The notes below the pieces were generated by a model. The model ran no database searches, was not told the DNA's origin, and saw nothing but the letters and a program-made list of their open reading frames with translations. From an uncultured Armatimonadota bacterium (GTDB lineage Bacteria > Armatimonadota > Fimbriimonadia > Fimbriimonadales > Fimbriimonadaceae): 64,000 bases of DNA. Positions 35,208 to 44,431 of the stretch are shown here, one piece after another. Position 1 is the stretch's first letter, and each line of letters starts with the position of its first letter. The position numbers and the translations under genes are program-made. The DNA lies in contig CAIYLG010000046.1 in NCBI GenBank assembly GCA_903927025.1, positions 1-64,000 on the forward strand. The letters are read 5' to 3'.

Positions 35208-37196
35208 ATGGAGCTTAAAGCCGGACCCCAGCCAGGATCCGGGACCGACGCCGTATCACTCGCGGATCATTGGTATCGCACACTCTTCGAGGCAAGCCCC
35301 AGTCGCTACCTGATCCTCGATCGTGACCTAGTGATTGTCAGCGTCACCGACTCCTACTTGGAGGCGACGATGACTGAGCGCGATCAAATCCTGGGACGGC
35401 CACTCTTCGAAGTTTTTCCCGACAACCCAGATTTACCGGATGCGACTGGCGTAGCCAATCTTAAGCGATCGCTCGGTATCGTCCTCGCCACGGGCAAGCC
35501 CCACAAAATGGCTGTCCAGCGCTACGACATCCGAACTCCGGATGATCCGCACACATTCGAGGTGCGACATTGGAGCCCCGTCAATACTCCAGTTCTCGAT
35601 TCAACTGGCAGTGTCGCGCTGATTGTCCACCAAGTTGAAGATGTCACTGCATTTGTCCAGCTTCACGCCTCCCATGAGGAGAAGTTTGCAGCCCATCAAC
35701 TGCTGCAGGCAATTATCGAAGCGATGCCCGATGGCGTTGTAGTCGCCAATGAGAAGGGCGAAATCGTCCTGGTCAACGCCATGTCTGAGGAGATCTTTGG
35801 ATACTCCCGAGAAGAGATGCTCTTCAAAAAGGTGGACATGCTTATTCCACCCAGGTTCAGGAACCATCACTCGAAAAACGTAGAGAAGTTCTTCAGTAGC
35901 CCGACAGCAAGGCGAATGGGTTACGGTCAAGAACTGTTCGGACTCAAGAAAAGTGGAGAGGAATTCCCATTCTTTGTGAGCCTAAGCCCCCTCGAAACGC
36001 CGGAAGGGCTACTCACAAACGCGGTTATCCGAGATCTGACGGAGACACGAAAACTTGAAGCTCAGGTTCTCCGCGTGAAGAGGATTGAGAGCATCGGAGC
36101 ATTTGCGGGAAATATCGCTCACGATCTCAACAATGCCTTGGCACCCGTGGTGATGTCTCTGGAGATGCTCAAGAGACTCTATCCGGACTCGCATGAACTT
36201 GTATTCGCGGTCGAATCGGGCGCCAAGCGCGGCGCAGATATGTTGCGCCAACTTTTAGTTTTCTCTCAGGGCGCCTTTGTGGAACCCCAGAGGATCCTTC
36301 CGTTCGAAGTGGCAAAAGAATTGAAGAGAACGGTTTCCGCCATCCTGCCAGCGACGATATCGCTCACGGTAGCTTGCGATCCAGAGACAATGCCAATGCG
36401 TGGAGACGCCACTCAAATCCAGCAGGTTCTAATGAACCTCTGTACCAACGCAAAGGATGCACTTGCGGCGGGAGGAAAGATTACGGTGACTGCGGAGAAC
36501 ATTGAAATCTCCGAGAAAACAATCAACTATCTCCCTCACATGCGCCCCGGCAAGTATGTACTCTGGCAAGTTTCAGACACGGGACCAGGCATGGACCCGG
36601 ACTTGTTGGATCGCGTGTTTGAGCCATTCTTCACGACAAAGCCGATTGGCAAGGGTACGGGATTGGGACTGTCAATCGTTTCGGGAATTGTTCGCAGTCA
36701 CGGAGGCTTCGTCCATGCCTATTCAGCCCCTGGGCGGGGATCAGCGTTCAGCATTTATCTCCCTGTCGATACAGCAGAGACTAACTTGGCTGCTAGCGTC
36801 AGCGAAGGGCCCGCACCTGAAGTCAGGGGCGACGGCAAACGGCTCTTAGTGGTCGACGACTCGCCAGGTGTACGCACCGCCTCACGCATCATCCTCGAGC
36901 ATTTGGGATTTAAGGTGGATGTTGCAGCGGGCGTAGACGAAGCACTCCAAATCGTTAGTTTAGGCGGAGAACTGTTCGAAATCATCATCACAGATCTAGA
37001 CATGCCGCTTCTTTCCGGTGAGGATCTAGTCGTTGCCCTCAACGCGAAACAATTTCAGGGCAAAATCATCTTAATAAGCGGAAAGCTCGAAGATGAGCAT
37101 ATCCACACCTTCCGATCACTAGGAGTCACCGGCTTTTTGAAGAAGCCGTTTTCTCAAGAGCAGCTGGTTCGTGTCCTTCACGAGTTGATCTCGTAG
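35208..37196 (+). CDS. Hybrid sensor histidine kinase (PAS-PAS-HisKA-HATPase-REC)
   Basis: The 662-aa protein has no transmembrane segment and so senses a cytoplasmic signal. PAS domains lie at about 22-150 (YRTLFEASPSRYLILD) and 168-285 (LLQAIIEAMPDGVVVANEKGE). The phospho-acceptor is H305 in AHDLNNALAP. The ATPase domain shows N box LMNLCTNAKDAL, G1 DTGPGMDPD, F box EPFFTTK and G2 GTGLGLSIV. A receiver domain follows from about 545 (LLVVDDSPG, phospho-Asp in IIITDLDMP, Lys in FLKKPF). AAGGA lies 5 nt before the ATG. It is followed after 58 bp by the REC-EAL gene. Confidence 0.95.
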   Translation: MELKAGPQPGSGTDAVSLADHWYRTLFEASPSRYLILDRDLVIVSVTDSYLEATMTERDQILGRPLFEVFPDNPDLPDATGVANLKRSLGIVLATGKPHKMAVQRYDIRTPDDPHTFEVRHWSPVNTPVLDSTGSVALIVHQVEDVTAFVQLHASHEEKFAAHQLLQAIIEAMPDGVVVANEKGEIVLVNAMSEEIFGYSREEMLFKKVDMLIPPRFRNHHSKNVEKFFSSPTARRMGYGQELFGLKKSGEEFPFFVSLSPLETPEGLLTNAVIRDLTETRKLEAQVLRVKRIESIGAFAGNIAHDLNNALAPVVMSLEMLKRLYPDSHELVFAVESGAKRGADMLRQLLVFSQGAFVEPQRILPFEVAKELKRTVSAILPATISLTVACDPETMPMRGDATQIQQVLMNLCTNAKDALAAGGKITVTAENIEISEKTINYLPHMRPGKYVLWQVSDTGPGMDPDLLDRVFEPFFTTKPIGKGTGLGLSIVSGIVRSHGGFVHAYSAPGRGSAFSIYLPVDTAETNLAASVSEGPAPEVRGDGKRLLVVDDSPGVRTASRIILEHLGFKVDVAAGVDEALQIVSLGGELFEIIITDLDMPLLSGEDLVVALNAKQFQGKIILISGKLEDEHIHTFRSLGVTGFLKKPFSQEQLVRVLHELIS

Positions 37197-37254
37197 CAAT
37201 ATTAAAATTTTCGTACTCAGCAATTCTCTGAGTCCAATAGACTGAAGACCAACA

Positions 37255-38466
37255 ATGGACCACACCTCCAACCCAAATGGGCTTGTTCAAGGAAGAGTCC
37301 TCATCCTTGATGATGATCCCGACGTCGGGCGTATTTTCGCTATCGTTGCTAAGCAGATTGGAATGGAAGCAGAGGCAGTCACCAGTAGCGACGAATTCTT
37401 CACGAAGCTAGCTGCCTGGTGTCCAACCCACATTGTCTTGGATCTCATCATGCCGGATATGGATGGAGTCCAGGTTATTCAGCGGCTAGCTGAACTAGAT
37501 TCAGACGCGGCACTCTGCCTTACGAGCGGAGCGGGTCCGCGCGTCCTGAAGGCTGCCAGGCAGTCTGCCATTGAACATGGATTTTGTACGCCTCAAATTC
37601 TCCTCAAGCCGGTGTCGCTCGAGCAGATCGAAGCCTTTCTCCGAGACCCTATCGCCGGACCCAAAACAAGACCGAATCGAGTCGCAAATGGCAAGGTCCA
37701 AATCTTGGGTCACGACATTCAAAGGGGAATGCAAGAGAAGGAGTTCTTTCTCTTTTACCAACCTGTGATCACCTGCCCCAAACGAAAGCTAAAGGGCTTT
37801 GAGGCTCTTATCCGATGGCAGCATCCCGTACATGGCTTGGTCATGCCAGATAGCTTTATCGGTGTCGCTGAATCAACCGGGCTCATCCACGACCTAACGA
37901 ATCAGGTGGTGGCTATGAGTTTGAAGTGGCTGGGCAGTTCTCCGGTGCTTCACCGCAAGACGCTTTCGATCAACGTCTCTGCAAAGTCCCTTGATGACAA
38001 GGAGTTTCCAGATCGACTCGGAGCGGCTGCGCGATCTGCTGGAATTTCTCCGAGCGATGTCATTCTTGAAGTGACCGAAACTGCGGCGGCTTCCGACGAA
38101 TTGCTCGCTCTCGACCTGTTTACGCGACTGCGCGTGAAGGGCTTCAAGGTTTCAATCGACGATTTTGGAATCGGTACCTCCTCACTGTCTCTGCTCGCCA
38201 GGCTGCCGTTCTCGGAAATCAAGGTTGACCGAAGCTTTGCAATGGCATCACAGGAGTCCGAAGAGGCACGCGCAATCATCCGCTCCACCGTCGATCTCAG
38301 CCGAAATCTTAACCTCGATGTAGTGACGGAAGGGGTCGAAAACAAGGCTACTTTGGACTACCTAGATGTCGTTGGCTGCGACTTCGCCCAGGGCTACTAC
38401 ATTGCTCGCCCGATGACGGGCGAGCAAGCGATTGACTGGGCGACCACGTCGCCCTATGCCAACTAA
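37255..38466 (+). CDS. Response regulator with EAL c-di-GMP phosphodiesterase domain
   Basis: The 403-aa protein has a receiver domain (about 12-135; LILDDDPDVG, phospho-Asp in HIVLDLIMPD, LLKPVS) and an EAL domain (about 150-398). The catalytic set looks complete: E in FEALIRWQHP, N in SINVSAK, E in EVTET, D-D in SIDDFGIG, K in EIKVDRSF, E in TEGVEN and Q in DFAQGYY. It should hydrolyse c-di-GMP to pGpG when phosphorylated, most likely by the upstream kinase. It converges with the GH109-like gene and overlaps its stop by 4 nt. No GGDEF protein is in the window. Confidence 0.95.
   Translation: MDHTSNPNGLVQGRVLILDDDPDVGRIFAIVAKQIGMEAEAVTSSDEFFTKLAAWCPTHIVLDLIMPDMDGVQVIQRLAELDSDAALCLTSGAGPRVLKAARQSAIEHGFCTPQILLKPVSLEQIEAFLRDPIAGPKTRPNRVANGKVQILGHDIQRGMQEKEFFLFYQPVITCPKRKLKGFEALIRWQHPVHGLVMPDSFIGVAESTGLIHDLTNQVVAMSLKWLGSSPVLHRKTLSINVSAKSLDDKEFPDRLGAAARSAGISPSDVILEVTETAAASDELLALDLFTRLRVKGFKVSIDDFGIGTSSLSLLARLPFSEIKVDRSFAMASQESEEARAIIRSTVDLSRNLNLDVVTEGVENKATLDYLDVVGCDFAQGYYIARPMTGEQAIDWATTSPYAN
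38402..38427. repeat. Perfect 11-bp hairpin inside the 3' end of the EAL gene
   Basis: TTGCTCGCCCG (38402-38412), a 4-nt loop and the exact complement (38417-38427) lie within codons near the end of the REC-EAL gene, about 36 bp before the overlapping convergent stop codons. There is no T-run. It could stall convergent transcription or simply reflect codon choice. Confidence 0.6.
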
Positions 38467-39842
38467 ACTCCTGCGAATTTTCTGGCAGTGTGCCAGTTGC
38501 CCCGAGTGAAGTCTGGGAATTTGACGGGTGCGCTTCCCTTGGCGACAGAGATCTCGCTGAGGGGACCCGGTGCGCTCCATGCGGCCGCATCGTAGACATC
38601 GAAGTCAGGAGCGATTCCTTCTCTCATGCACTGAATCACACGCCAGCACATGATGTAGTCCATGCCGCCATGGCCACCGCTCTTTCGGGCAAGTTCCCCT
38701 TTAGACGACCAGAGCTCATGCTCGAAGTCGGCTTTGTATCCGTCCAGGCCTACGAATTGCTCCCCTTCCTTCTGCCCATCAATGTAGAGCCGAGCAGGGT
38801 AGTCGCGGAACATGCCCTTGGTGCCGGCAATCAAGTTGATTCGGTCGTAAGGGTGAGGCTCACTGACGTTGTGCTCCAGGGTGATGATACGTCCCTTCGC
38901 GGTTTTGATCAGGCTCGTGCTCTGATCTCCGCAGTGGTAGACCTCCTTCATCTTGGGATCATCGGGCTGAAGGTGCTGCTCACGCCAAGCCTGAAGTCCA
39001 ACCGATTGACTGCTCATCGAAACCATGTAGTCAAACCTGTCTCCACGGTTGCAGTCGAGGTAGTTGGCTACCGGACCCAGACCGTGGGTGGGATACAGGT
39101 TGCCGTTTCGGTCGAGATGCTCAAAGCGTCTCCACAAACCTTCTCCGCCGTTGCTGAACAGTTCGCCACGCAAGTCGTGGTTGTACGCTCCTGAGCCGTG
39201 GGTGAGTTCGCCGAGTAGACCTGCCTTCACCATGCGCAGGACCATCAGTTCCGTTTCGCCGTAGCAGCAGTTCTCAAACATCATCGCGTGGCGACGAGTT
39301 TTCTCTGAGTTGTTGACCATCGCCCAGCACTCATCCAATGTGCGTGCGGCTGGCACCTCGGTCGCAGTGTGATGGCCGTTCTTGAGAGAGCTGAGCACCA
39401 TCCGAACGTGCCAGATCCAGGGCGTTGCAATGTAAATCAGATCGAGGTCGTCTCGCTTGCACAGGTTCTCGTAGTCGTGATCTCCTGAGTGATACTCGGC
39501 AGGAGTTCCCTGCCCGGCACGCTCAACCATCTTTGCGGCTCTTGCCGTACGCTCTGGAACCACATCGCAGACGGCTTTGACTTCAACCCCTGGTACGGCG
39601 AGGAAGTTGCTGAGGACGCCAGTGCCCCGTCCACCCACGCCAATCACTCCAAGTCGTACTTTCTCGTGGCGCTCAAAGGGGACCCCAACCATCGTGGCAT
39701 CCGTAGTAGCGGGAATTGCGGTTTCCCATCGACCATCTTCGCCAAGTGCAACGGCAGAGGATAGACCACCCAAGCCAGCAGTGGCTCCAGCAATCGCGGC
39801 GGACTTGAGCAGTCCCCTTCGAGTCAACATTGCGTCATCCAT
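38463..39842 (-). CDS. Gfo/Idh/MocA-family protein, GH109-like (NAD-dependent glycosidase type)
   Basis: The 459-aa protein has a twin-arginine signal (LTRRGLLKSAAIAG) and a Rossmann NAD-binding domain from about residue 58 (RLGVIGVGGRGTGVL). The motif TEVPAARTLDECW and the stretch YPTHGLGPVANYLDCNRGDRFDYMVSMSS match GH109 alpha-N-acetylgalactosaminidases, which use tightly bound NAD in a redox-elimination mechanism. GH109 members and secreted Gfo/Idh/MocA oxidoreductases are close, so substrate is uncertain. Start options are 39842, 39830 and a farther 39896; none has a good Shine-Dalgarno. It is divergent from the six-hairpin glycosidase, supporting a shared glycan role. Confidence 0.88.
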   Translation of the reverse strand: MDDAMLTRRGLLKSAAIAGATAGLGGLSSAVALGEDGRWETAIPATTDATMVGVPFERHEKVRLGVIGVGGRGTGVLSNFLAVPGVEVKAVCDVVPERTARAAKMVERAGQGTPAEYHSGDHDYENLCKRDDLDLIYIATPWIWHVRMVLSSLKNGHHTATEVPAARTLDECWAMVNNSEKTRRHAMMFENCCYGETELMVLRMVKAGLLGELTHGSGAYNHDLRGELFSNGGEGLWRRFEHLDRNGNLYPTHGLGPVANYLDCNRGDRFDYMVSMSSQSVGLQAWREQHLQPDDPKMKEVYHCGDQSTSLIKTAKGRIITLEHNVSEPHPYDRINLIAGTKGMFRDYPARLYIDGQKEGEQFVGLDGYKADFEHELWSSKGELARKSGGHGGMDYIMCWRVIQCMREGIAPDFDVYDAAAWSAPGPLSEISVAKGSAPVKFPDFTRGNWHTARKFAGV

Positions 39843-39974
39843 GAGGGCTATTTTGGCCACGCTCGGGGGCAGGTTGATACATAAAAGGTGGCACACGGCC
39901 TGCTATTTATGGGTGGCTTTGGAAGTTTTGTGTATGCTCCATCCTGAGGCGTTCCGCCCAACCGGTTTCCCCCT

Positions 39975-42389
39975 ATGCTCAGCACCCTCGCCTGCATCCT
40001 TCCGCTCGTCCTTGCCGCCTCCGAAACGCCCCAGCAGGCGATCCGACGCGAGCTCTCAGAACCGTTCTGCTACTTCTCCGCTCCCACCGATCAGCTTGGG
40101 TTCAAAGAGTCGCCTAAGGCGACCATCCTTACGCCAGATGGCGCATTCCTCAGCGCGTTTGGTCAGCTCTCCTTCTATGCCGGTACGCCCGAGAACCTTC
40201 GACCCATCGACAAGCGAGTCAAGACACTGGTGGATGGCTACATCCCCATCATCCAATTCCACTTTGATCGCGACGGCCTGCAGTACCGCTTTGAAGCGTT
40301 CGCCACTTCGCTAGATCTCAAGCCAGCCAACAACCTAGTCACCTTTGTGCGATGCGAAGTCTCAAACCCATCAACCACAGCCGTCTCAGCGGCACTGGGC
40401 GCGAACTTTGGAGACATCAACTCCGCCATCAACACCAACAATGACTATCCCTGGTTCCAGGGCCAGCGAGAGGCGCTGAAGGGCGCGTTGGGTGCGCAGC
40501 GATCCACGAAGTGGCATTCCGACAAGTTCATGAACGCTAAGGCGTTTGAGGCGGGTCTGAAGAATTGGTCGCTCAAAGGGTCGAAGTTGCTCCAGGGCGG
40601 ACATCTGGTGCTCCTCGCTCCAGACGGCGCGTCCCAGGGCATGCCTGACTACTTCAACCGATTCAAGGAAGCATGCCTGGAATATAAGTTCACGCTTAAG
40701 CCGGGGGAGCATCGCACTTTCGAATTCAAAATGCCAGACGTTCCGGTGGAAGCCGATCGAGTTGAAGCTGTTCGAGCAGTCGAGAATGCCGGCTATTCCA
40801 GCTATCGAGCGAAGACAGCTCAGTTCTGGAAACAGGAAGTGGCCAAGGCTAATCGATTCCAAGTTGCCGACCCGAAGGTGATGGATACGTTTCGCACCAG
40901 TCTGGTAAACGACCTGATTGCCACTGAACTCGGACCGAACGACCATATCTACCAGCGTGTGAACAAGATTCACTACGACTACATGTGGATTCGGGACAGC
41001 TCGTTCTTTGTGCGCACGTACGACATGCTCGGTCTCCACGACCTCGCGAAGGCGACCTTGGACGACTTCCTTGTATGGCAAGGCGACAAAGCAGTGGGCT
41101 TCTTCAAACCGGGAGCGCCGCAACCTGCTGGTGCACGACTTTCAGTTCAAGACGACTATTGGGGTCAGGTGCTTTGGGCGTTCGGAGCTCACTGCCGAAC
41201 AACTGGGGACCGCGCTCTGTTGGCTCAGATCTATCCGCTGCTTGCTCCACACATAAAGGAGTTCCAAGCCAAGTGCGCCAAAGACCCACGCGGTCTCTGG
41301 CCAGTTGCAGGTCCCTACGACAATGAGCTTATCGATGGTCACTATACTGGCCACAGCTTCTGGGCGCTCCTCGGCTTGAAGTACGCGGTCATGATGGCCA
41401 ACGACATGAACAGGCCCGAGGATGCCGCCGCGTGGCAAAAAGTCCACGACGACTACGAAGCGAACTTTCTCACCCAGCTTCGAAAGCTGAGCAGCGCCAG
41501 CGAGGGCTACATCCCGCCAGGAATGGACAGCGTGACGGCGGGCAACGACTGGGACAACGCTTCAGGCGGCATCTATCCGTTTGAAGTGCTGATGAAGAAC
41601 GATCCTCTCGCCCAAAGCACTCTGCGCATGGTGCGAGACTACAACTACCAGGAAGGCATCATTACTTACGGTGGCAACGCTTGGGTCGCCAAGACGATGA
41701 AGCGCGAAGGCAAGACCGGAGACCGCGGCTATCTCCACCACTACGAAACCTTCTACATCACCGAGAGCAACACCGTCCTAGGCGAGCAGAAGAAGGTTGT
41801 GGAAGACCTTTACTCGATCCTTGCCCACACCGGCAGCACCAACAGCGGCTTCGAGTTCAGCATCCCCGCCTGGAGCACCCGAGATCCCCAGGACAACTTC
41901 ACGCCACACGGGTGGTTCGCGTCTCGCTATATGTCTCAGATTCGAGATGCACTGGTCCGTGAGGAAGGCGATAGCCTCCATCTTGCCAGCGTGCTTGCCC
42001 CTAAATGGGTTGAGCCGGGCAAGGAAGTTCGCGTCAGCGAGGCGCCCACTTTCTTCGGCAAAGTCAGCTACCTGCTCAAAGCGAAAGCCAATGGCGCTCA
42101 CATCACTGTAAAGAGCGACTGGACTCATGCACCCGCACACATCGTCCTTCACACTCCCTGGTTTGTCGCTGTTGCATCTGCCACGGCAGATGGCCAGTCC
42201 ATTTCCGTGGGCAACAACGAAGTTGTGGTTCCCGCAGGTACGAAGTCCATCGATCTGAAGTGGCGCTGGACCGAGAAGCCGGACCTCAGCTACGAAAGGG
42301 CGGTTCGGATCTTCCTTGAGAAGTACTATCTCAAAAAGCCAGGCACGAACTATGACTTCCTGTTCCCCACCACCGTGCCTGCCCCTTAG
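39975..42389 (+). CDS. Secreted (alpha/alpha)6 six-hairpin glycosidase-like protein
   Basis: The 804-aa protein has a short signal peptide (LACILPLVLAASE). An N-terminal beta-sandwich (about 20-270) precedes an (alpha/alpha)6 barrel (about 290-640), with YDYMWIRDSSFFVRTYDML, DDYWGQVLWAFGAHCR, GHSFWALLGLKYAVMMAND and GGIYPFEVLMKND. A C-terminal beta domain (about 655-804) ends the protein. The architecture matches the six-hairpin glycosidase superfamily (GH15/65/94-like), in which acid residues sit near WIRD and in the late loop. Exact family is not assignable by eye. An inverted repeat CCTGCC/GGCAGG spans the stop codon. Confidence 0.85.
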   Translation: MLSTLACILPLVLAASETPQQAIRRELSEPFCYFSAPTDQLGFKESPKATILTPDGAFLSAFGQLSFYAGTPENLRPIDKRVKTLVDGYIPIIQFHFDRDGLQYRFEAFATSLDLKPANNLVTFVRCEVSNPSTTAVSAALGANFGDINSAINTNNDYPWFQGQREALKGALGAQRSTKWHSDKFMNAKAFEAGLKNWSLKGSKLLQGGHLVLLAPDGASQGMPDYFNRFKEACLEYKFTLKPGEHRTFEFKMPDVPVEADRVEAVRAVENAGYSSYRAKTAQFWKQEVAKANRFQVADPKVMDTFRTSLVNDLIATELGPNDHIYQRVNKIHYDYMWIRDSSFFVRTYDMLGLHDLAKATLDDFLVWQGDKAVGFFKPGAPQPAGARLSVQDDYWGQVLWAFGAHCRTTGDRALLAQIYPLLAPHIKEFQAKCAKDPRGLWPVAGPYDNELIDGHYTGHSFWALLGLKYAVMMANDMNRPEDAAAWQKVHDDYEANFLTQLRKLSSASEGYIPPGMDSVTAGNDWDNASGGIYPFEVLMKNDPLAQSTLRMVRDYNYQEGIITYGGNAWVAKTMKREGKTGDRGYLHHYETFYITESNTVLGEQKKVVEDLYSILAHTGSTNSGFEFSIPAWSTRDPQDNFTPHGWFASRYMSQIRDALVREEGDSLHLASVLAPKWVEPGKEVRVSEAPTFFGKVSYLLKAKANGAHITVKSDWTHAPAHIVLHTPWFVAVASATADGQSISVGNNEVVVPAGTKSIDLKWRWTEKPDLSYERAVRIFLEKYYLKKPGTNYDFLFPTTVPAP

Positions 42390-42406
42390 GCAGGCGGAGA
42401 GCCTCC

Positions 42407-42655
42407 TTGAATCCTGAGTTCATGGAGGTATTTCGCATCAGCGGAATCGAAATCGGCCTCACTGAAACCGGCAAGGTTTGGGCGGATGACCGGGAAATAG
42501 GGAGCGTGGCCCGAGAGCGGCGCTTCGACCAATGGTTCTGGCGGGCTTACGACGTAGACCCAACCGTCGAGATCAAGCGATTCTTCACCTCTCGGCCCGA
42601 AGCGATTCAGCTTCTGCTGCTTCGGGCCGACTTAATTGAGGGGATTGGCTTTTAG
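42407..42655 (+). CDS. Small hypothetical protein
   Basis: The 82-aa protein starts at TTG 42407, with GGAG 7 nt upstream; ATG 42422 is an alternative. It is a soluble mix of short strands and helices (ISGIEIGLTETGKVWADDREIGSV then RERRFDQWFWRAYDVDP and SRPEAIQLLLLRADLIEGIGF). It follows the glycosidase after 17 bp in the same direction and converges with the ABC exporter with a 3-bp gap. I do not recognise a family. The Shine-Dalgarno and the amphipathic C-terminus make a real gene likely. Confidence 0.6.
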   Translation: MNPEFMEVFRISGIEIGLTETGKVWADDREIGSVARERRFDQWFWRAYDVDPTVEIKRFFTSRPEAIQLLLLRADLIEGIGF

Positions 42656-42658
42656 CCG

Positions 42659-44431
42659 CTACCGATGCCTGCCCGTTTCAAGGGCGATCCGGGCGAGAAT
42701 CGGACGAGCGACTGGGACGAGGACGAAGGCAAGCAACTCTGGAACTGGATGCCTTAGGCACATATAGAAGTTGTATTCCCCTTCTGAGTGCTCAACCACT
42801 CCCAACGCGATGGCTGCCACTGAGCCTGCCGCCAACCAGCCAGCGATCGCCATGCTTGCTCCGCTCGACTCACTAGGACGCAGCTTCTTGAGCTTCAGAA
42901 GCCCGAAAGCTGCCACCGCAGCTTTGGCCGCAATCCAGAGAGTCAGAACGCCACAGAGCAGCCAAAGCCCCTGGGGCACTTGATAGAGGCTCTGGGAACT
43001 CTGCCAAATTGTGATGATCGAAGCGGAGACGATCACTACAGCCAAGGGGTATGCCTTCGCTAATTTGGCCGAAGAGACGTAGTCCATGCAGGCACCCACT
43101 GCCTGATTTCTCCACGTCCAGAGGGTAAAGGTGACGAGGCAAACGGCCCACAGCATCAACGTCAGCCGCAACGTCCCTTGCGCATCCATTGAAGTGAGTT
43201 CTGTTGCTAGAAAGGATGAACGGCCATAGTGAGGAAGAGGGCCCCACTTTGTCATTGTGGCGCTGACCATCGACTCATTTATGGGTAGGATCCCCCATAC
43301 GAGCATAACAAGGACGGTTGCGCCGCAGGCCAAAAGTGTTCCTGCTCCGATCGACTTCATCTTCGCCCAATACATTTGGGATGGCGAAAGCGGCCGTGTG
43401 GCATGGTAGAGGTGAAAGGCTCCGTCTGCACCTCGAAGCGAGGCTGGGCGGGCACCCAGGCCAATGATGGTGGCCAACACCAGAGGCACCCAGGGGAGCA
43501 AGGGAAGATACGTCTTCAAGAAGAAGTTCTGGTTAAAGCTGCTTCCGATCGTGTGACCGCTTGAATTGACATAGGTGTAAACGGAAGACACTTGAATAAT
43601 GTCGTCTCGTTCAAAGAACAGCCCCACAGAGGCTAGGGCAAGCACCAGGATTGTGAGCAAAGGCAACAGTCGGCCCTGCATTCTCCACTCCAACCAAAAC
43701 TGAGCGGCTTCCGGCGAACGAAACGGCTTCTTGGAGTGTTGAATGACGGCTATGTCGCTGACGGCTTCAACCGACTCTCGCTTCAGCTTGCCGCGAGAGG
43801 GAGTCGTACGCGCATTGACAAGACCTGCATAGCCGAACCCAGCCGCGGCAAGGCAAATCCCGGCGTAGACTTCGCAGATCACCTCAGCGGTCCATTTGTT
43901 GGCGGTGGCAATTGTCCCGAATAGAGCAACTGCGGTGGGCAAGGTCATTGCTAGCACCATGCGCATGCTGCCAACTTTGACCGGTGGCCACAAAATCGCC
44001 TGGAAGATCAGGGCGAGAGCGGCGACGGCGAGGGCCGGCCACGCGATGGAGACGTCTGTAAACCGATATTTCAGGCACAAGAGGCTCAGGATAAGCCAGG
44101 AACCAATTCCCCAAGCCGTCGCAGCCAGCATCGGCCATATTGCCAAGGAGCGTGTCTTCAGGGGCAAGCGCAGAATCCAAGACGAATACGCCGTGTCTGA
44201 CGAGGCGATGTCCGCGTCTGCGTTGACAAAACCAAATACGGTCCAAAGCAGTCCCAGCCCAAACGGAACCAGGAGGAATCCCAGCAGCACATCTGGAGCC
44301 CATCTCTTGGGGAGATGGAACATCACAATGAGGAAGAGGAGATAAAGGGGAAAGGCAACGTACACCTTTCGATAGCGATGCACCATAAGGTGCAGCACCG
44401 TGAGGCCGGATTGAAGCTCTTCGCGCATCAT
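42659..44431 (-). CDS. ABC-2 type exporter permease subunit
   Basis: The 590-aa membrane protein has about twelve hydrophobic segments, with paired helices (for example YVAFPLYLLFLIVMF, LLGFLLVPFGLGLLW, AIWPMLAATAWGIGSWLILSLLCL) in an arrangement typical of large ABC-2 permeases of the YtrC/D kind. ATG 44431 overlaps the ATPase stop by 4 nt (ATGA), so I start there and not farther upstream. It is the third gene of a gntR-ATPase-permease operon. The substrate is unknown; the YtrA context suggests export or a cell-envelope stress role. Confidence 0.88.
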   Translation of the reverse strand: MMREELQSGLTVLHLMVHRYRKVYVAFPLYLLFLIVMFHLPKRWAPDVLLGFLLVPFGLGLLWTVFGFVNADADIASSDTAYSSWILRLPLKTRSLAIWPMLAATAWGIGSWLILSLLCLKYRFTDVSIAWPALAVAALALIFQAILWPPVKVGSMRMVLAMTLPTAVALFGTIATANKWTAEVICEVYAGICLAAAGFGYAGLVNARTTPSRGKLKRESVEAVSDIAVIQHSKKPFRSPEAAQFWLEWRMQGRLLPLLTILVLALASVGLFFERDDIIQVSSVYTYVNSSGHTIGSSFNQNFFLKTYLPLLPWVPLVLATIIGLGARPASLRGADGAFHLYHATRPLSPSQMYWAKMKSIGAGTLLACGATVLVMLVWGILPINESMVSATMTKWGPLPHYGRSSFLATELTSMDAQGTLRLTLMLWAVCLVTFTLWTWRNQAVGACMDYVSSAKLAKAYPLAVVIVSASIITIWQSSQSLYQVPQGLWLLCGVLTLWIAAKAAVAAFGLLKLKKLRPSESSGASMAIAGWLAAGSVAAIALGVVEHSEGEYNFYMCLRHPVPELLAFVLVPVARPILARIALETGRHR

